From the NCBI GenBank assembly GCA_039888615.1, contig JBDQQS010000002.1: 64,000 nt of DNA. One strand, given 5' to 3'. Below, piece by piece: positions 1 through 8,667 of the stretch. A program made the position numbers and the translations under genes. Positions within the stretch are counted from its first letter, which is position 1. Every line of letters starts with the position of its first letter. Source of the DNA: Flavimaribacter sp039888615. GTDB lineage: Bacteria; Pseudomonadota; Alphaproteobacteria; Rhizobiales; Rhizobiaceae. A model generated the notes under the pieces. The model was not told the origin of the DNA, ran no database searches, and saw only the letters and a program-made list of their open reading frames with translations.

Positions 1-258
1 TGCCTCCGTGGCGTGTACGAAGAGCGCCGGCGTGCCTGTGGAGGCGAGCGACGCCGCAGCCTTTGCGCCGATATGGCCGCTCTTGCCGACGCCGGTCACG
101 ATCACTCGGCCTCTTTTGGAGGTGACTAGTTCCATAGCCTGCAGGATGGCGTCCCCGAGCGGCCCCTCCAGCATGTCAACGGTGGCCGCGACGCCGTTAA
201 GGGACGTGTGGGCGGCTTTAAGGATTTCAGCCTTGAGATCGGTGCCCGGCGGCATCAT
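1..258 (-). CDS. kdsD: D-arabinose 5-phosphate isomerase, KpsF/GutQ family (5' part, runs off the window)
   Basis: The first 86 residues are visible; the rest lies beyond base 1. The protein should convert ribulose 5-phosphate to arabinose 5-phosphate, the first committed step towards the lipopolysaccharide sugar KDO in the cytoplasm. The sequence shows the family's N-terminal helix followed by the start of a SIS sugar-isomerase domain, with the phosphate-binding stretch GVGKSGHIG at residues 56-64. The start ATG overlaps the stop of the preceding kdsA by four bases (ATGA), so the two genes are translationally coupled. Having the next enzyme of the same pathway directly upstream supports the assignment over a GutQ paralogue. 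Confidence 0.88.
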   Translation of the reverse strand, partial: MMPPGTDLKAEILKAAHTSLNGVAATVDMLEGPLGDAILQAMELVTSKRGRVIVTGVGKSGHIGAKAAASLASTGTPALFVHATEA

Positions 259-1088
259 GCCCCTTCCTTGGCGAGATCGTCGAACGCCTTAAGGCGCGAC
301 AGCATCGCCGGCATTTCTTCAAGTGGAATCATGTTTGGCCCGTCCGAGGGCGCAGTGTCCGGATTATCGTGAGTTTCCATGAAAACCGCCGCGCAGCCGA
401 CGGCGAGCGCCGCGCGCGCCAGAACCGGCGCGAACTCGCGCTGGCCGCCTGACGATGAGCCTTTGCCGCCCGGCTGCTGAACCGAGTGGGTGGCGTCGAA
501 TACCACCGGATATCCGGTGTCGGCCATTTGAGGCAGTGAACGAAAATCCGTCACCAGCGTGTTGTAGCCGAAGCTTGTTCCGCGTTCGCACAAAAGAATG
601 CGTTCGTTGCCGGTCGAGGCGATCTTCGTCGCGACATTCGCCATGTCCCATGGCGCCAGAAATTGGCCTTTCTTGACGTTGATCGCTTTTCCGGTGGCGC
701 CCGCCGCCAGCAGCAGGTCGGTCTGGCGGCAGAGATAGGCCGGTATCTGCAGGATGTCGACAACCTCGCCGGCGATCGCCGCCTGCGGGCTTTCGTGGAT
801 GTCGGTGATGACGGGGCACCCGAAACTGTCGCGAATTTCGGCGAGAATCTTCAGGCCTTCATCGATGCCGACGCCGCGCTCGCCCGACACGGAAGAGCGG
901 TTGGCCTTGTCATATGATGATTTGAAAACCAGCGGTATGTGGAGATCGCTGGCGATCCGGACGACGGCTTCCGCCATCTTCATCGAATGGTCGCGACTTT
1001 CGATCTGACACGGCCCGGCAATCAGTACGAAAGGCATGTCATTCGAAAATATGACCTTGCCCACTTCGACGGATTTCGTTTGTGACAC
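255..1088 (-). CDS. kdsA: 3-deoxy-8-phosphooctulonate synthase (KDO-8-phosphate synthase)
   Basis: It condenses phosphoenolpyruvate with arabinose 5-phosphate to KDO-8-phosphate, in the cytoplasm, for lipid A/KDO assembly. From the chosen start it is 277 residues, close to the family's usual length, and is a single TIM barrel of the DAHP-synthase I/KdsA family. IAGPCQIES near residue 27 carries the Cys found in metal-dependent enzymes; metal-independent relatives have Asn there. KSSYDKANRSS and the C-terminal ETHDNPDTAPSDGPN stretch are also family motifs. A longer frame reaches 1148, but the GTG at 1088 is preceded at good distance by GGAG and begins where homology begins, so GTG is preferred. 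It is followed by kdsD with a 4-base overlap. Confidence 0.92.
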   Translation of the reverse strand: MSQTKSVEVGKVIFSNDMPFVLIAGPCQIESRDHSMKMAEAVVRIASDLHIPLVFKSSYDKANRSSVSGERGVGIDEGLKILAEIRDSFGCPVITDIHESPQAAIAGEVVDILQIPAYLCRQTDLLLAAGATGKAINVKKGQFLAPWDMANVATKIASTGNERILLCERGTSFGYNTLVTDFRSLPQMADTGYPVVFDATHSVQQPGGKGSSSGGQREFAPVLARAALAVGCAAVFMETHDNPDTAPSDGPNMIPLEEMPAMLSRLKAFDDLAKEGA

Positions 1089-1180
1089 CGAAGGACTCTC
1101 CAGCAGCAATAAATCCGAGAACACGCAAAATAAGCCCGAGTAGAACACCCGGACTCATATCCTCTCAATTGGGTACCTGT

Positions 1181-1717
1181 TTACCGACTGGCGGGAGGCG
1201 GTCCGTTGTCATCCTGACACCAGCCAATGCAGGTGATTGCGACGATGCCAGCTGCAGCGCCCAAGGCGACCAGTGCGCTTTGGTCGACACCGCCACCATT
1301 CGGATTAGCTTGCGAGTGAGTCGATGATTCAGTGCCCAGCGTAGCCGTTTCGAAATTGGCTTCCGTAACTTTAACACAAATCGATCCATCCTTGCCTTCC
1401 GGCTGAAGGATGCTGATTTCCGTATTCTGAGCCGCCGCAAGATTGCAGGTCGAGCCGATATGCACGCTGGCCTTGCCATTCGGACCAACGTTGATCTGGG
1501 AACCGGACGTGATTTCTGTGCCAGCTTTGCCTTCAATGAAACCGGTGGTACCGGAATACATCACGCTGCCGGACGAATCGGCGATCTTGCCGACGACCGG
1601 GTAGGCCTGATTGGAGGCCTGTTTCGTCGTGCAGGTGCAATCCAACTCCTCGGCATTCACGAGGGAAATCCCGCCCAACAAACTACATACTATAGTCGTC
1701 GCCAATAAAACTTTCAT
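1181..1717 (-). CDS. Secreted or envelope protein with FecR-like beta-rich domain (function unknown)
   Basis: The 178-residue product has a clear N-terminal signal peptide (MKVLLATTIV start, cleavage probably after the Val-Asn-Ala near residue 22). A Gly/Ser/Thr-rich beta region follows, with a pattern (AGTEITSGSQINVGPNG) resembling FecR-type domains, then a hydrophobic stretch near residues 147-165. At least five cysteines are present, consistent with an exported protein. The ATG at 1717 has GGAG eight bases upstream; an in-frame TTG two codons earlier is less likely. It is the last gene of the minus-strand arm of the peptide island, about 370 bases after the nucleotidyltransferase gene, so its link to peptide maturation is only positional. 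I do not recognise a specific function. Confidence 0.62.
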   Translation of the reverse strand: MKVLLATTIVCSLLGGISLVNAEELDCTCTTKQASNQAYPVVGKIADSSGSVMYSGTTGFIEGKAGTEITSGSQINVGPNGKASVHIGSTCNLAAAQNTEISILQPEGKDGSICVKVTEANFETATLGTESSTHSQANPNGGGVDQSALVALGAAAGIVAITCIGWCQDDNGPPPASR

Positions 1718-2091
1718 CGCCAAACTCCATTCTTACGGGAACTTTTATCCCATACTACTTTATCCTGTTGTATTTGCAAGGCGCCATTGCACTGCAATAC
1801 AAAACCTTCATACTACGTTTCTGATCGCGCGTGAAGGGTCACGCTGGTGTATACCATACCGTTTGTTTGTTTAAAATTTGTCTCCAATCAACATAGTTTG
1901 CGATAATGTAATTATTGACGGAAAAGCGTCGTCGTTGAAGACAAAACGGGTATGATGGTGCTACCAAAAGCCTAAATCTGTTGTAAGTTGAGCAAATCGA
2001 TTATTTGGATTGCAGGATGTTTTTTCAACTCGGGACCGTGAGCGGTTGCAATGCAATCATCAAGCGGTCGGAGGCTATGTCTGCGTCACAT
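1718..2091. other. Intergenic region with an inverted repeat, no gene seen
   Basis: No reading frame longer than about 20 codons with a ribosome site is visible on the minus strand here, and no lasso-type leader motif was found. The stretch is A+T-rich and probably carries the promoter of the secreted-protein gene ending at 1181. Confidence 0.4.
1768..1802. promoter_or_regulatory. Imperfect inverted repeat upstream of the secreted-protein gene
   Basis: TTGTATTTGCAAGG and its near complement CATTGCACTGCAATACAA face each other around GCGC, 50-85 bases before the start codon at 1717. The outer arms TTGTATT/AATACAA match exactly. It could be an operator or a leader hairpin. No regulator gene is nearby, so the role is inferred from position only. 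Confidence 0.35.
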
Positions 2092-3186
2092 TCAGGCTTT
2101 CATGATTTTTTTTGTCATGTAGTTCCAGTAGACGTGTGAAAGCCCCTTTTTCAGGAATGCAGCGCACTGAAACACCTGTGGGCGAAGATTGCTAAAACGT
2201 CCGCCCACAATGAAAACTGCGTGGAGAGGTTTGGGCCATCTTGCAGCGAGAGCGGAGGGAAGCCTTCTCGGCTCATTCGCCAAAGTGTAGCGTATTGGAG
2301 ATTTTGGCATGTGCGCTCTGTGCGGCATGCTCCACTGGCGCAACACTTCAGACGCCAGCCAATCCGGCAGGGTTGTCGCTTGATACCTCACGGGTATTTC
2401 GAATTCGGCGCCGAGAATTCTGCGAGAGAGCTCGAGCACCGTGCTGACATAGTGTGCGGTCCGCTCATCCTTCATGCAGCGGTCCCAATCAAAATCGCTC
2501 GGGAGCGATTCCGCCATCGCCGCAACGTCGCAGAGCCAGATGGGGCGCCAACCGCCGTGTTTGAGAAAATGAAGGCAAATGAGCCGAAGATGTTCTTCTT
2601 CTGAAAGTGTGGGTAATTCCAACCCGGATATCCACACTTTCTTGGCCATTTTCAAAGCGCTATCATCCAGTTCATATGCGCTCAAAGTCTTATGAACATC
2701 AACGCTTATAAAGGATGACAACCTGTCTCCTCGCATGTGAAGCGTCGTTGTTTTATCGCCAATCCGTAGAATCTTGTTTCCGGTGAGGCGCGCCACCTCG
2801 TTGACCGCGTCTTCATATCGCACCTCGCCGCAACAAAGATCAATGTCACCGACCGGCCGCGATTGGGGTGAAGCATAGTAGCTTCCGAGCGCAAGTCCTT
2901 TGATGAAAACGTGTGGTATATTGCTCTGCTTAAAGGACCGATTTAGCGTCTGGATAAAAGTTAGCTGTGCGTTGAAACGGATCGCGTTTCTTGCTGCTGC
3001 GGCAAAAAAAAGTTGGCCCTGCTTGGTGCGAGAAAATCTTGGGTTTTCATGGAAGTGGTTCCAAATAAGCGAGCCGGCGCCGATGGAAATTAGATCATCA
3101 GCGCGATCAAGGAGGGCGATCTTGAAACAGCCCCCCTTGTTTTTCCAGATCTGATACAATGGCGCTTTATCGGTTTGAAGCGACAA
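2092..3186 (-). CDS. Nucleotidyltransferase-like protein (NTP_transf_5 family) of the peptide island
   Basis: The 364-residue protein resembles the nucleotidyltransferase family often found beside PqqD and HPr-kinase-like genes in lasso-type clusters. FIKGLALG (residues 94-101) is followed by the acidic motif GDIDLCC (113-119) and, later, SVDVHK, which together look like the Gly-(x)-Asp-x-Asp metal site of the pol-beta superfamily. The target is unknown; modification of a peptide or of a partner protein is an inference. No ATG is available between the upstream stop and the first homologous residues. A TTG at 3186 is the likeliest start, just 20 bases after the PqqD-Cys-rich gene, so the two are cotranscribed. 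A paralogue lies at 10268-11413. Confidence 0.72.
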   Translation of the reverse strand: MSLQTDKAPLYQIWKNKGGCFKIALLDRADDLISIGAGSLIWNHFHENPRFSRTKQGQLFFAAAARNAIRFNAQLTFIQTLNRSFKQSNIPHVFIKGLALGSYYASPQSRPVGDIDLCCGEVRYEDAVNEVARLTGNKILRIGDKTTTLHMRGDRLSSFISVDVHKTLSAYELDDSALKMAKKVWISGLELPTLSEEEHLRLICLHFLKHGGWRPIWLCDVAAMAESLPSDFDWDRCMKDERTAHYVSTVLELSRRILGAEFEIPVRYQATTLPDWLASEVLRQWSMPHRAHMPKSPIRYTLANEPRRLPSALAARWPKPLHAVFIVGGRFSNLRPQVFQCAAFLKKGLSHVYWNYMTKKIMKA

Positions 3187-3205
3187 AATTTCGTGGCTCT
3201 GCGAA

Positions 3206-3715
3206 CTAGAGATCTACACAAATGCACAACCCTGCAACACAGTCGACTATTAGGTTTAGATTTATGTCACAATCATCGCAGCATTGACTAGGATTGGTGC
3301 AGAAATTCAACAAATCACCGGGTGGAATACATGACGCCGCCTGTGCGGCGGTTGGCGCTGTTATCGAGGCAATGAGTGGTGCGCCAAAGGCCGATGCGGT
3401 GGCCAGTTTCCTTAGAACGTCACGTCTGCTTGTGGTCTGGAAGGTTTCAGATGGAGCTCGGTAAGCAGCCTCCAATAGCTTTGATCGTGACAAACGCTCA
3501 AGCGTCAGTTGCACATCCTCGACGCCGATATCATCTAAAGCTGTGGCGATTTCATGAGCGCTTGTTTCGCCATCGCAACGCTCCCAAACTGATGTAGCAG
3601 TTTTATTCAAGCAAATCGCCTCATCTCTTGCAGTGTCATAGACGATAGTCTCATCACCCATTTTTTGCAGAATAAGGTTCTTGTCTTTTGCTTTCGGGTT
3701 TTCATGCTTGCTCAT
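3206..3715 (-). CDS. PqqD domain fused to a twin-arginine signal and an eight-cysteine tail
   Basis: The 169 residues divide into three parts. Residues 12-85 form a PqqD-like (RiPP recognition element) domain. Residues 95-127 form a twin-arginine signal, with SRRDVLRKLA followed by a hydrophobic run and an Ala-Gln-Ala-Ala cleavage region. Residues 128-169 are a tail with Cys at 129, 139, 145, 146, 149, 159, 164 and 166. The tail spacing C-x9-C-x5-CC-x2-C resembles knottin-like mini-proteins. PqqD domains normally bind leader peptides for modifying enzymes; here the recognition domain is covalently attached to what looks like an exported cargo. The gene lies between a nucleotidyltransferase-like and an HPr-kinase-like gene. 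ATG at 3715 has GAGG upstream. That it is a precursor of a modified, exported peptide is inference. Confidence 0.75.
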   Translation of the reverse strand: MSKHENPKAKDKNLILQKMGDETIVYDTARDEAICLNKTATSVWERCDGETSAHEIATALDDIGVEDVQLTLERLSRSKLLEAAYRAPSETFQTTSRRDVLRKLATASAFGAPLIASITAPTAAQAASCIPPGDLLNFCTNPSQCCDDCDINLNLIVDCVAGLCICVDL

Positions 3716-3744
3716 AGTCGCCTCTTTCGGTTCTGTACTCTAAT

Positions 3745-4662
3745 TTAGACTGCCATTTCGTCTACTAGTTGAAGAATACTGGTAGCTGTAGTTTTTGCGT
3801 CACCGCGATTACTGCTGATGGAAGATGCCTGACCTGCAACATTACGCAGCGAACTCAGCACCCGTAGTGGATTGATACGGCCTGCTGGCGTATTGGACAG
3901 CATAAGCAGAAGACCTTGACCTGGCGTCAGTTTCTTTGGCTTCCATTTCGCGGTTTCGCGATACCGTGTGCCGACGACCAGACCCACTGGATAGGGTTGT
4001 TTGGCGACCTTTTCGCGCATGCTCGACAGAGGCACATCTGTTTGATGGCGCGAACCATTTTCTCGCAATGAAATTGGTTTTTCGAGTGGCTCTACGCGCC
4101 CGTCCTGGTCAATAATCGCATATTCATCAGAGAGATACTTTGCGCCGGCATCGACCAGTTCCTTGATCAGGGAACTTTTGCCGCTCATTGAAGGGCCAGG
4201 CACAACAATCGCTCTGCCACGCCAAGCAACGGCGCCGGCGTGAACGAACACTCGACTTGGCGACATGGCTGCGATGATAATGTTTAGCTGGAAATCGAAC
4301 AGGTTGAGTATTTCTTCGATTCGATGCGACCGACCGATTAAAGAATGATTGGAGTAGACCAGATGGAATTTCCGGGTTCTTGATCCAGGTTCGCGTCCAC
4401 CGCGAATCATGGAAATGACAGTGTCACACTTGTCGCGGTCAACGAGCCTTACATAAGGCGGTAGCCGGTCGATCATGCTTCGCAGAAGATCGTTATCGGA
4501 AGCTCGAAGCCCAATATTTGCTCCAAAGGAAGACACACAGCAGGCAGCGGGCCAATCCAACTTGCTCAGTTTATCAAAACATGGGGTTGCCCATCGCTCA
4601 GTCAGTTCTACCGGCGCGTTCAATATTTCTACAGGCATCAACTTAAGTTTTTCTCCCGGCAT
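3745..4662 (-). CDS. HPr-kinase-like protein (HprK-related), left arm
   Basis: The 305-residue protein has the C-terminal P-loop domain of the HPr kinase/PEP carboxykinase-like group: FVHAGAV at 139-145, Walker A GPSMSGKSS at 156-164 and YLSDEYAII near 177-184. Proteins of this type accompany PqqD in lasso clusters, and in the paeninodin system a homologue phosphorylates the precursor's C-terminal Ser. Here the neighbouring substrate candidate is the PqqD/Cys-rich fusion 29 bases downstream, so phosphorylation of that protein, or a scaffold role, is possible but unproven. It is the first gene of the minus-strand operon; an internal ATG eight codons in is an alternative start. It is only distantly similar to the second copy at 12244-13233. 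Confidence 0.72.
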   Translation of the reverse strand: MPGEKLKLMPVEILNAPVELTERWATPCFDKLSKLDWPAACCVSSFGANIGLRASDNDLLRSMIDRLPPYVRLVDRDKCDTVISMIRGGREPGSRTRKFHLVYSNHSLIGRSHRIEEILNLFDFQLNIIIAAMSPSRVFVHAGAVAWRGRAIVVPGPSMSGKSSLIKELVDAGAKYLSDEYAIIDQDGRVEPLEKPISLRENGSRHQTDVPLSSMREKVAKQPYPVGLVVGTRYRETAKWKPKKLTPGQGLLLMLSNTPAGRINPLRVLSSLRNVAGQASSISSNRGDAKTTATSILQLVDEMAV

Positions 4663-4829
4663 TTCGAATCAGATTGTGTTTTACTTCCATCGTGAAAAAT
4701 AGTGTTCATGAAGCTGTTGCATATTGTCAAATTAACAGAAAATATACATGTAATTAACATTTTGTATGCCTTCTCTATACTTCGGTAGTTAGCGTTATAG
4801 TTGCATTTTATCTGAACTCGTGAATATCC

Positions 4830-4982
4830 ATGAATCGGACGTCATGGATGACAGGTGCATCGGTTGAGGCGAGGCTTGAACCTTGGGCGTCTTCGTTGCG
4901 GGAGGTAAAGGCGCGGACGCGACCGCTGTTCACATAGGAGCGTGTTGCGGTTTCAGCCGGACTGATATTGGAACGGCGCTGA
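4830..4982 (+). pseudogene. IS701-family transposase remnant (N-terminal piece)
   Basis: The frame from ATG 4830 encodes SWMTGASVEA, LEPWASSLREV and RPLFT, the start of IS701-type transposases. A TAG at 4935 replaces a conserved Gln codon. The same frame then continues with ERVAVSAGL before a second stop at 4980, so the copy is dead and most of the transposase is missing. Bases 4841-4898 are nearly identical, in inverted orientation, to 13725-13779. Confidence 0.8.
4841..4898 (+). repeat. Inverted repeat copy 1 (IS701 5' end)
   Basis: About 55 bases starting GTCATGGATGACAGGTGC match the minus strand of 13725-13779 with only a few substitutions. The two copies face each other and bracket the lasso-like gene set (5087-13233). 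Confidence 0.75.
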
Positions 4983-5086
4983 ATTTGGCGTTGAAGTCTT
5001 CTTTGATTTCCTTAATGATACTGTCAGGTACAGGCGATGCGACATATTGAGATGCCTGCAATGCTTCACGACCATTCGGGCGATAA

Positions 5087-6763
5087 ATGACGCTCAAGGC
5101 CCTCCTTCTTCATGCCTTCCCCTATCGATACCAACTAATGGTCGTGGCGGCGCTTCTGTTGCTCGTTTCAACAACCACGCTATCTATTCCCTTTCTTGCA
5201 GGGAAACTCAGCGGAATGCTCCTGTTGGGCGATGGCGTGGGCGTTACCTGGATCGTTCTTCTCACTATAGCTGTGTTGGCAACGCAATTTGTTCTTCAAT
5301 TTTTCAGCCGCTATCTGTCGAGCCGGGTGTCCCTTGCGTTGCTCGCTGACTTACGCGTTCGGATTCATGATCATCTGCAAATATTACCCCTATTGTTTCA
5401 TCAGAGGCATAAGCGGGGAGATCTGCTTGCCCTGCAATCATACGAAGTCAACCAACTGAGTAATTTTCTGACCGGCACCCTAACCGGCATTATCCCCGCG
5501 CTGTTGACGGCGTCGGGAGCCGTAGTTTTGATGTACCAGATAGATCAGGTGTTGGCTCTTCTCGTCCCACTGCTTCTTCCAATTTACTACATCGTGATGA
5601 AGCTGGTGGGCCGACATATTCGAGGGATTGCAAGACGCGCACAGCAAGCGGAAGCCGACCTTCTGGCAACTGGCGAAGAAAACCTGGAGATGTTGCCCGC
5701 AATCAAGTCTTTCACACGCGAAAAGGTGGAATCCGTTCGCTTTCGCGACAAGGCCGACTATGCCATGCGCCTCAATCTGACCATGGATCGAATTAACGCC
5801 GCAATTGATCCCGCGGTAAAATTTGTTACCGGTACGGCGGCCATCCTCTTGTTGTGGTTTGCCGGCCAAAAACTCAGTACCGGTTCGCTGACCCCGGCTG
5901 AACTTGTCAGCTTCATGTTATATGCTGCGCTCCTGACGAGGCCAGTCGGAACTCTGGCCAATACCTATGGTCAGTTTCAGTATGCACGGGGTACACTGGC
6001 GAGGCTGCAATCTGTGATGGAAGAGCAGTCAGAGCCCGGCTATGTTCTGACGAAAGTAATACCGCGCTCACGCGGTGAGATCCGGTTTTGCAACGTCTGG
6101 TTTGCCTATCCCGATCGGGGTCAAACGCTCCGCGGCGCGAGTTTGACGATCCGACCGGGCGAGACAATTGCGCTTGTTGGAGCCAATGGCTCAGGCAAGA
6201 GTACTCTGGTCGCTTTGCTGATGCGCTTGTTCGAGCCCGACGCCGGGACCGTGTATCTCGATGGTCACGACATCTCGACCTTGAACCTGAAAAATCTGCG
6301 ACATCAGATTGCCATAGTCCCCCAACGTCCGTTTCTTTTTGACGGCAGTATTCGCGACAATATCGGTTATGGTCGTGCTTCGGCGACGAAACAGGAAATA
6401 GAGGATGCCGCCCGCCTGGCGCAGGCGCATGACTTCGTTGTCGAATTCCCGCAGGGCTACGACACCATGATCGGTGACCATGGCGTACGATTGTCGGGTG
6501 GGCAATCACAGCGCCTGGCTTTGGCGCGAGCACTGGTAAAGGATCCGCCGATTTTGATCCTCGATGAAGCAACCTCCATGTTCGATCTTGAAGGCGAGGC
6601 TTTGTTCGTTGAGCAATCCTGCAGATGGCTCAAGAATCGAACTGTCATCCTGATCACGCATCGACCCGCCAGTCTGGCGCTGGCCGATCGGATCTTGCAG
6701 GTCACCTGCGGCAAGGTTCGAGAGGTCGCTTCAAGCGAGGAACTGCTCGGAGCCGATAGATGA
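5087..6763 (+). CDS. ABC exporter, half-transporter (lasso D-type)
   Basis: The 558-residue protein has an N-terminal six-helix membrane domain (about 1-320) and a C-terminal nucleotide-binding domain with Walker A GANGSGKST (about 365-373), Q-loop PQRPFLF, signature LSGGQSQR (about 468-475), Walker B ILILDEAT and a switch His in THRPAS. It lacks an N-terminal C39 peptidase, so leader removal must be done by another protein, here the B2-type protease at 11424-11861. It should work as a homodimer in the inner membrane, exporting the mature peptide and giving immunity. Its stop overlaps the next gene's ATG by four bases, which couples it to the cyclase. Confidence 0.85.
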   Translation: MTLKALLLHAFPYRYQLMVVAALLLLVSTTTLSIPFLAGKLSGMLLLGDGVGVTWIVLLTIAVLATQFVLQFFSRYLSSRVSLALLADLRVRIHDHLQILPLLFHQRHKRGDLLALQSYEVNQLSNFLTGTLTGIIPALLTASGAVVLMYQIDQVLALLVPLLLPIYYIVMKLVGRHIRGIARRAQQAEADLLATGEENLEMLPAIKSFTREKVESVRFRDKADYAMRLNLTMDRINAAIDPAVKFVTGTAAILLLWFAGQKLSTGSLTPAELVSFMLYAALLTRPVGTLANTYGQFQYARGTLARLQSVMEEQSEPGYVLTKVIPRSRGEIRFCNVWFAYPDRGQTLRGASLTIRPGETIALVGANGSGKSTLVALLMRLFEPDAGTVYLDGHDISTLNLKNLRHQIAIVPQRPFLFDGSIRDNIGYGRASATKQEIEDAARLAQAHDFVVEFPQGYDTMIGDHGVRLSGGQSQRLALARALVKDPPILILDEATSMFDLEGEALFVEQSCRWLKNRTVILITHRPASLALADRILQVTCGKVREVASSEELLGADR

Positions 6764-8667
6764 GCGGTGTTTGCGGCATACTGGAACGTTTCGGTCGGAA
6801 CGCCGGTCCGAAGCAGGTGAAGCGAATGACTACCGTGCTGGAACGCCGCGGTCCGGACCGAACAGGCCACTGGTCGGGTGAAAGGGTTTGCCTGGGCCAC
6901 ACTCTGCTTGCGACCACGCCCGAAGCGATTGAGGAGCGTCTGCCGTTCCAGCACCGGGCATCCGGTTGCGTCATCACAGCCGACGTTCGCCTCGACAACC
7001 GCGACGATCTGATCGGAGCCCTGGGGCTAGTCGCAGGCATTGCCATCGTTGGCGACGGCGAACTGATACTGCTAGCCTATTTGAAATGGGGCAAGAATTG
7101 CCTCGATCATCTGGTCGGCGATTTTGCCTTCGCCATTTGGGATCCCGCCAAGGAACAGATATTTTGTGCACGCGACCACTTCGGAATGCGTCCGCTTGTC
7201 TATCTGGAAGATCACCGTGATAGTTTTGCCTTCGCGTCTGAACCGGCATCGATTCTTGCCTTAGATGGCGTGAACCGATCATTAAACGAATCCAAGATCG
7301 GTGACTATCTGCTTGATTTGGAAGCATACGACCCGTCCAGTACCTTTTTTTGCGGAATTCGCCGTCTGCCGCCTGCCCATTTTCTGGTCGCTGACGGGTC
7401 AACTATCAAAGTGCAATCTTATTGGCGTTTGCAACCAAGACCGATCTTGGCCCTGTCATCCGACCAGGCGTATGCGGAAGCCTTTTATGATGCCCTGGAA
7501 CGTAGCGTTCGGTGCCGTTTGCGAAGCCCTGATCCGGTGGGTGCGATGCTGAGCGGCGGTATGGATTCAGGCTCCGTTGTGGCGGTCGCAAGCGATATCC
7601 TAAGACGAAGCGACCATGCGCCGCTAAAAACCTTCTCGGCCATCAATTCTGCTGCAACGGACTGTATGGAGACGCAATCCATCTTTGCGTCACTGACGAT
7701 GAAGGGTCTGGATCCATATCTGGTCGATTGCGCGCATCTGGAACCGAATTTGGATGACTTGAAGGAGACACTCCTGAGAATTGAGGAGCCTTGGGATGGA
7801 GAGATGACTTTGCCAAGGGCTGTCTATATCGCGGCGCGCAAAGCAGGCGCAAAAACCGTATTGGACGGTGCTGCCGGTGATGTGGTTCTCAATCATGGCA
7901 GGCATATCGCGCGTTTGTTCAGGGAAGGGCGGTGGCGCCAGGCCTGGCGCGACGCCATTGGCGAACAACGATTCTGGGGACCTGCCTTTCCGGCATGGAA
8001 GACGTTTATCGGCAGTGCGCGAAAGGCGTTTTTGCCCGAATTCCTTCTGAACACGGAGCAGCAATTGCGATGGTATTTCACATCCGGCGCCAGGAAAGAA
8101 CTGTCCAGCTTGAATCCCGAGTTTGTCAGGCGAAATCGTTTGGACGAACGATTGAGGAACAGCCGGTTGCCCTCTCGCAGAGATTGGAAGTCGCCGAGCG
8201 CGGAACTCGCCGACATGATTGTACACCCTAACCTGACGGTTGGCAGGGAGCGCTACGATCGCGTCGCATCCTCACTGGGTATCGAGCCTCGGGATCCGCT
8301 CCTCGATCTTCGGCTCGTGGAACTTTGCGTCAGCCTTCCCGGTGACCAGCGCGAGCGCGATGGCTGGCCGAAATATGTGATGCGCAACGCAATGATTGAC
8401 CACTTGCCGTCATCGGTGGTCTGGCGTCGGGGCAAGGAACACTTGGGCGGAAAATTCACCGAAGCGCTTTGGGCTGAAATGGATGATCTCGATAAATGCG
8501 GTGTTGAAAACGCAGGAGCATATCCGTATGCTCATTTTCATTCTTCTACTGCGGCTACAAACCATGGAAATCGGAAATTGGATTTCTTCGCATTGTGGCT
8601 AATGAGGATCAAGCAGACAAAGGAGAGTTCAAATGGAAAAACCGAAACAGAAGTATTCGACGCCTAA
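6760..8667 (+). CDS. Asparagine synthetase-like lasso cyclase (C protein)
   Basis: The 635-residue protein has an N-terminal class II glutamine-amidotransferase-like domain (about 1-200) and a C-terminal ATP-pyrophosphatase domain with SGGMDS at 265-270. In lasso biosynthesis such proteins adenylate an Asp/Glu side chain of the core and close a macrolactam with the core's N-terminus. It begins MSGVCGI, so the catalytic N-terminal Cys of true asparagine synthetases is displaced to position 5, which argues against glutaminase activity and for a cyclase. It overlaps the exporter gene upstream. Its last codons contain the ribosome site and start of the precursor gene in another frame. Confidence 0.82.
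   Translation: MSGVCGILERFGRNAGPKQVKRMTTVLERRGPDRTGHWSGERVCLGHTLLATTPEAIEERLPFQHRASGCVITADVRLDNRDDLIGALGLVAGIAIVGDGELILLAYLKWGKNCLDHLVGDFAFAIWDPAKEQIFCARDHFGMRPLVYLEDHRDSFAFASEPASILALDGVNRSLNESKIGDYLLDLEAYDPSSTFFCGIRRLPPAHFLVADGSTIKVQSYWRLQPRPILALSSDQAYAEAFYDALERSVRCRLRSPDPVGAMLSGGMDSGSVVAVASDILRRSDHAPLKTFSAINSAATDCMETQSIFASLTMKGLDPYLVDCAHLEPNLDDLKETLLRIEEPWDGEMTLPRAVYIAARKAGAKTVLDGAAGDVVLNHGRHIARLFREGRWRQAWRDAIGEQRFWGPAFPAWKTFIGSARKAFLPEFLLNTEQQLRWYFTSGARKELSSLNPEFVRRNRLDERLRNSRLPSRRDWKSPSAELADMIVHPNLTVGRERYDRVASSLGIEPRDPLLDLRLVELCVSLPGDQRERDGWPKYVMRNAMIDHLPSSVVWRRGKEHLGGKFTEALWAEMDDLDKCGVENAGAYPYAHFHSSTAATNHGNRKLDFFALWLMRIKQTKESSNGKTETEVFDA

Larger units (their letters stand above)
4663..5086. 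other. Divergent promoter region with an IS701 remnant
   Basis: The left part (about 4680-4820) is strongly A+T-rich and probably holds the promoter(s) for the minus-strand operon. The centre carries a decayed transposase start, listed separately. Bases 4983-5086 show nothing recognisable. No ribosome site of good quality precedes the ABC transporter start at 5087. Confidence 0.5.

Noticed and set aside
5087..6763. Possible C39 peptidase domain on the exporter
   Set aside because: The N-terminus goes straight into membrane helices; no Cys/His peptidase motif is present, and the separate B2 protease covers that function.
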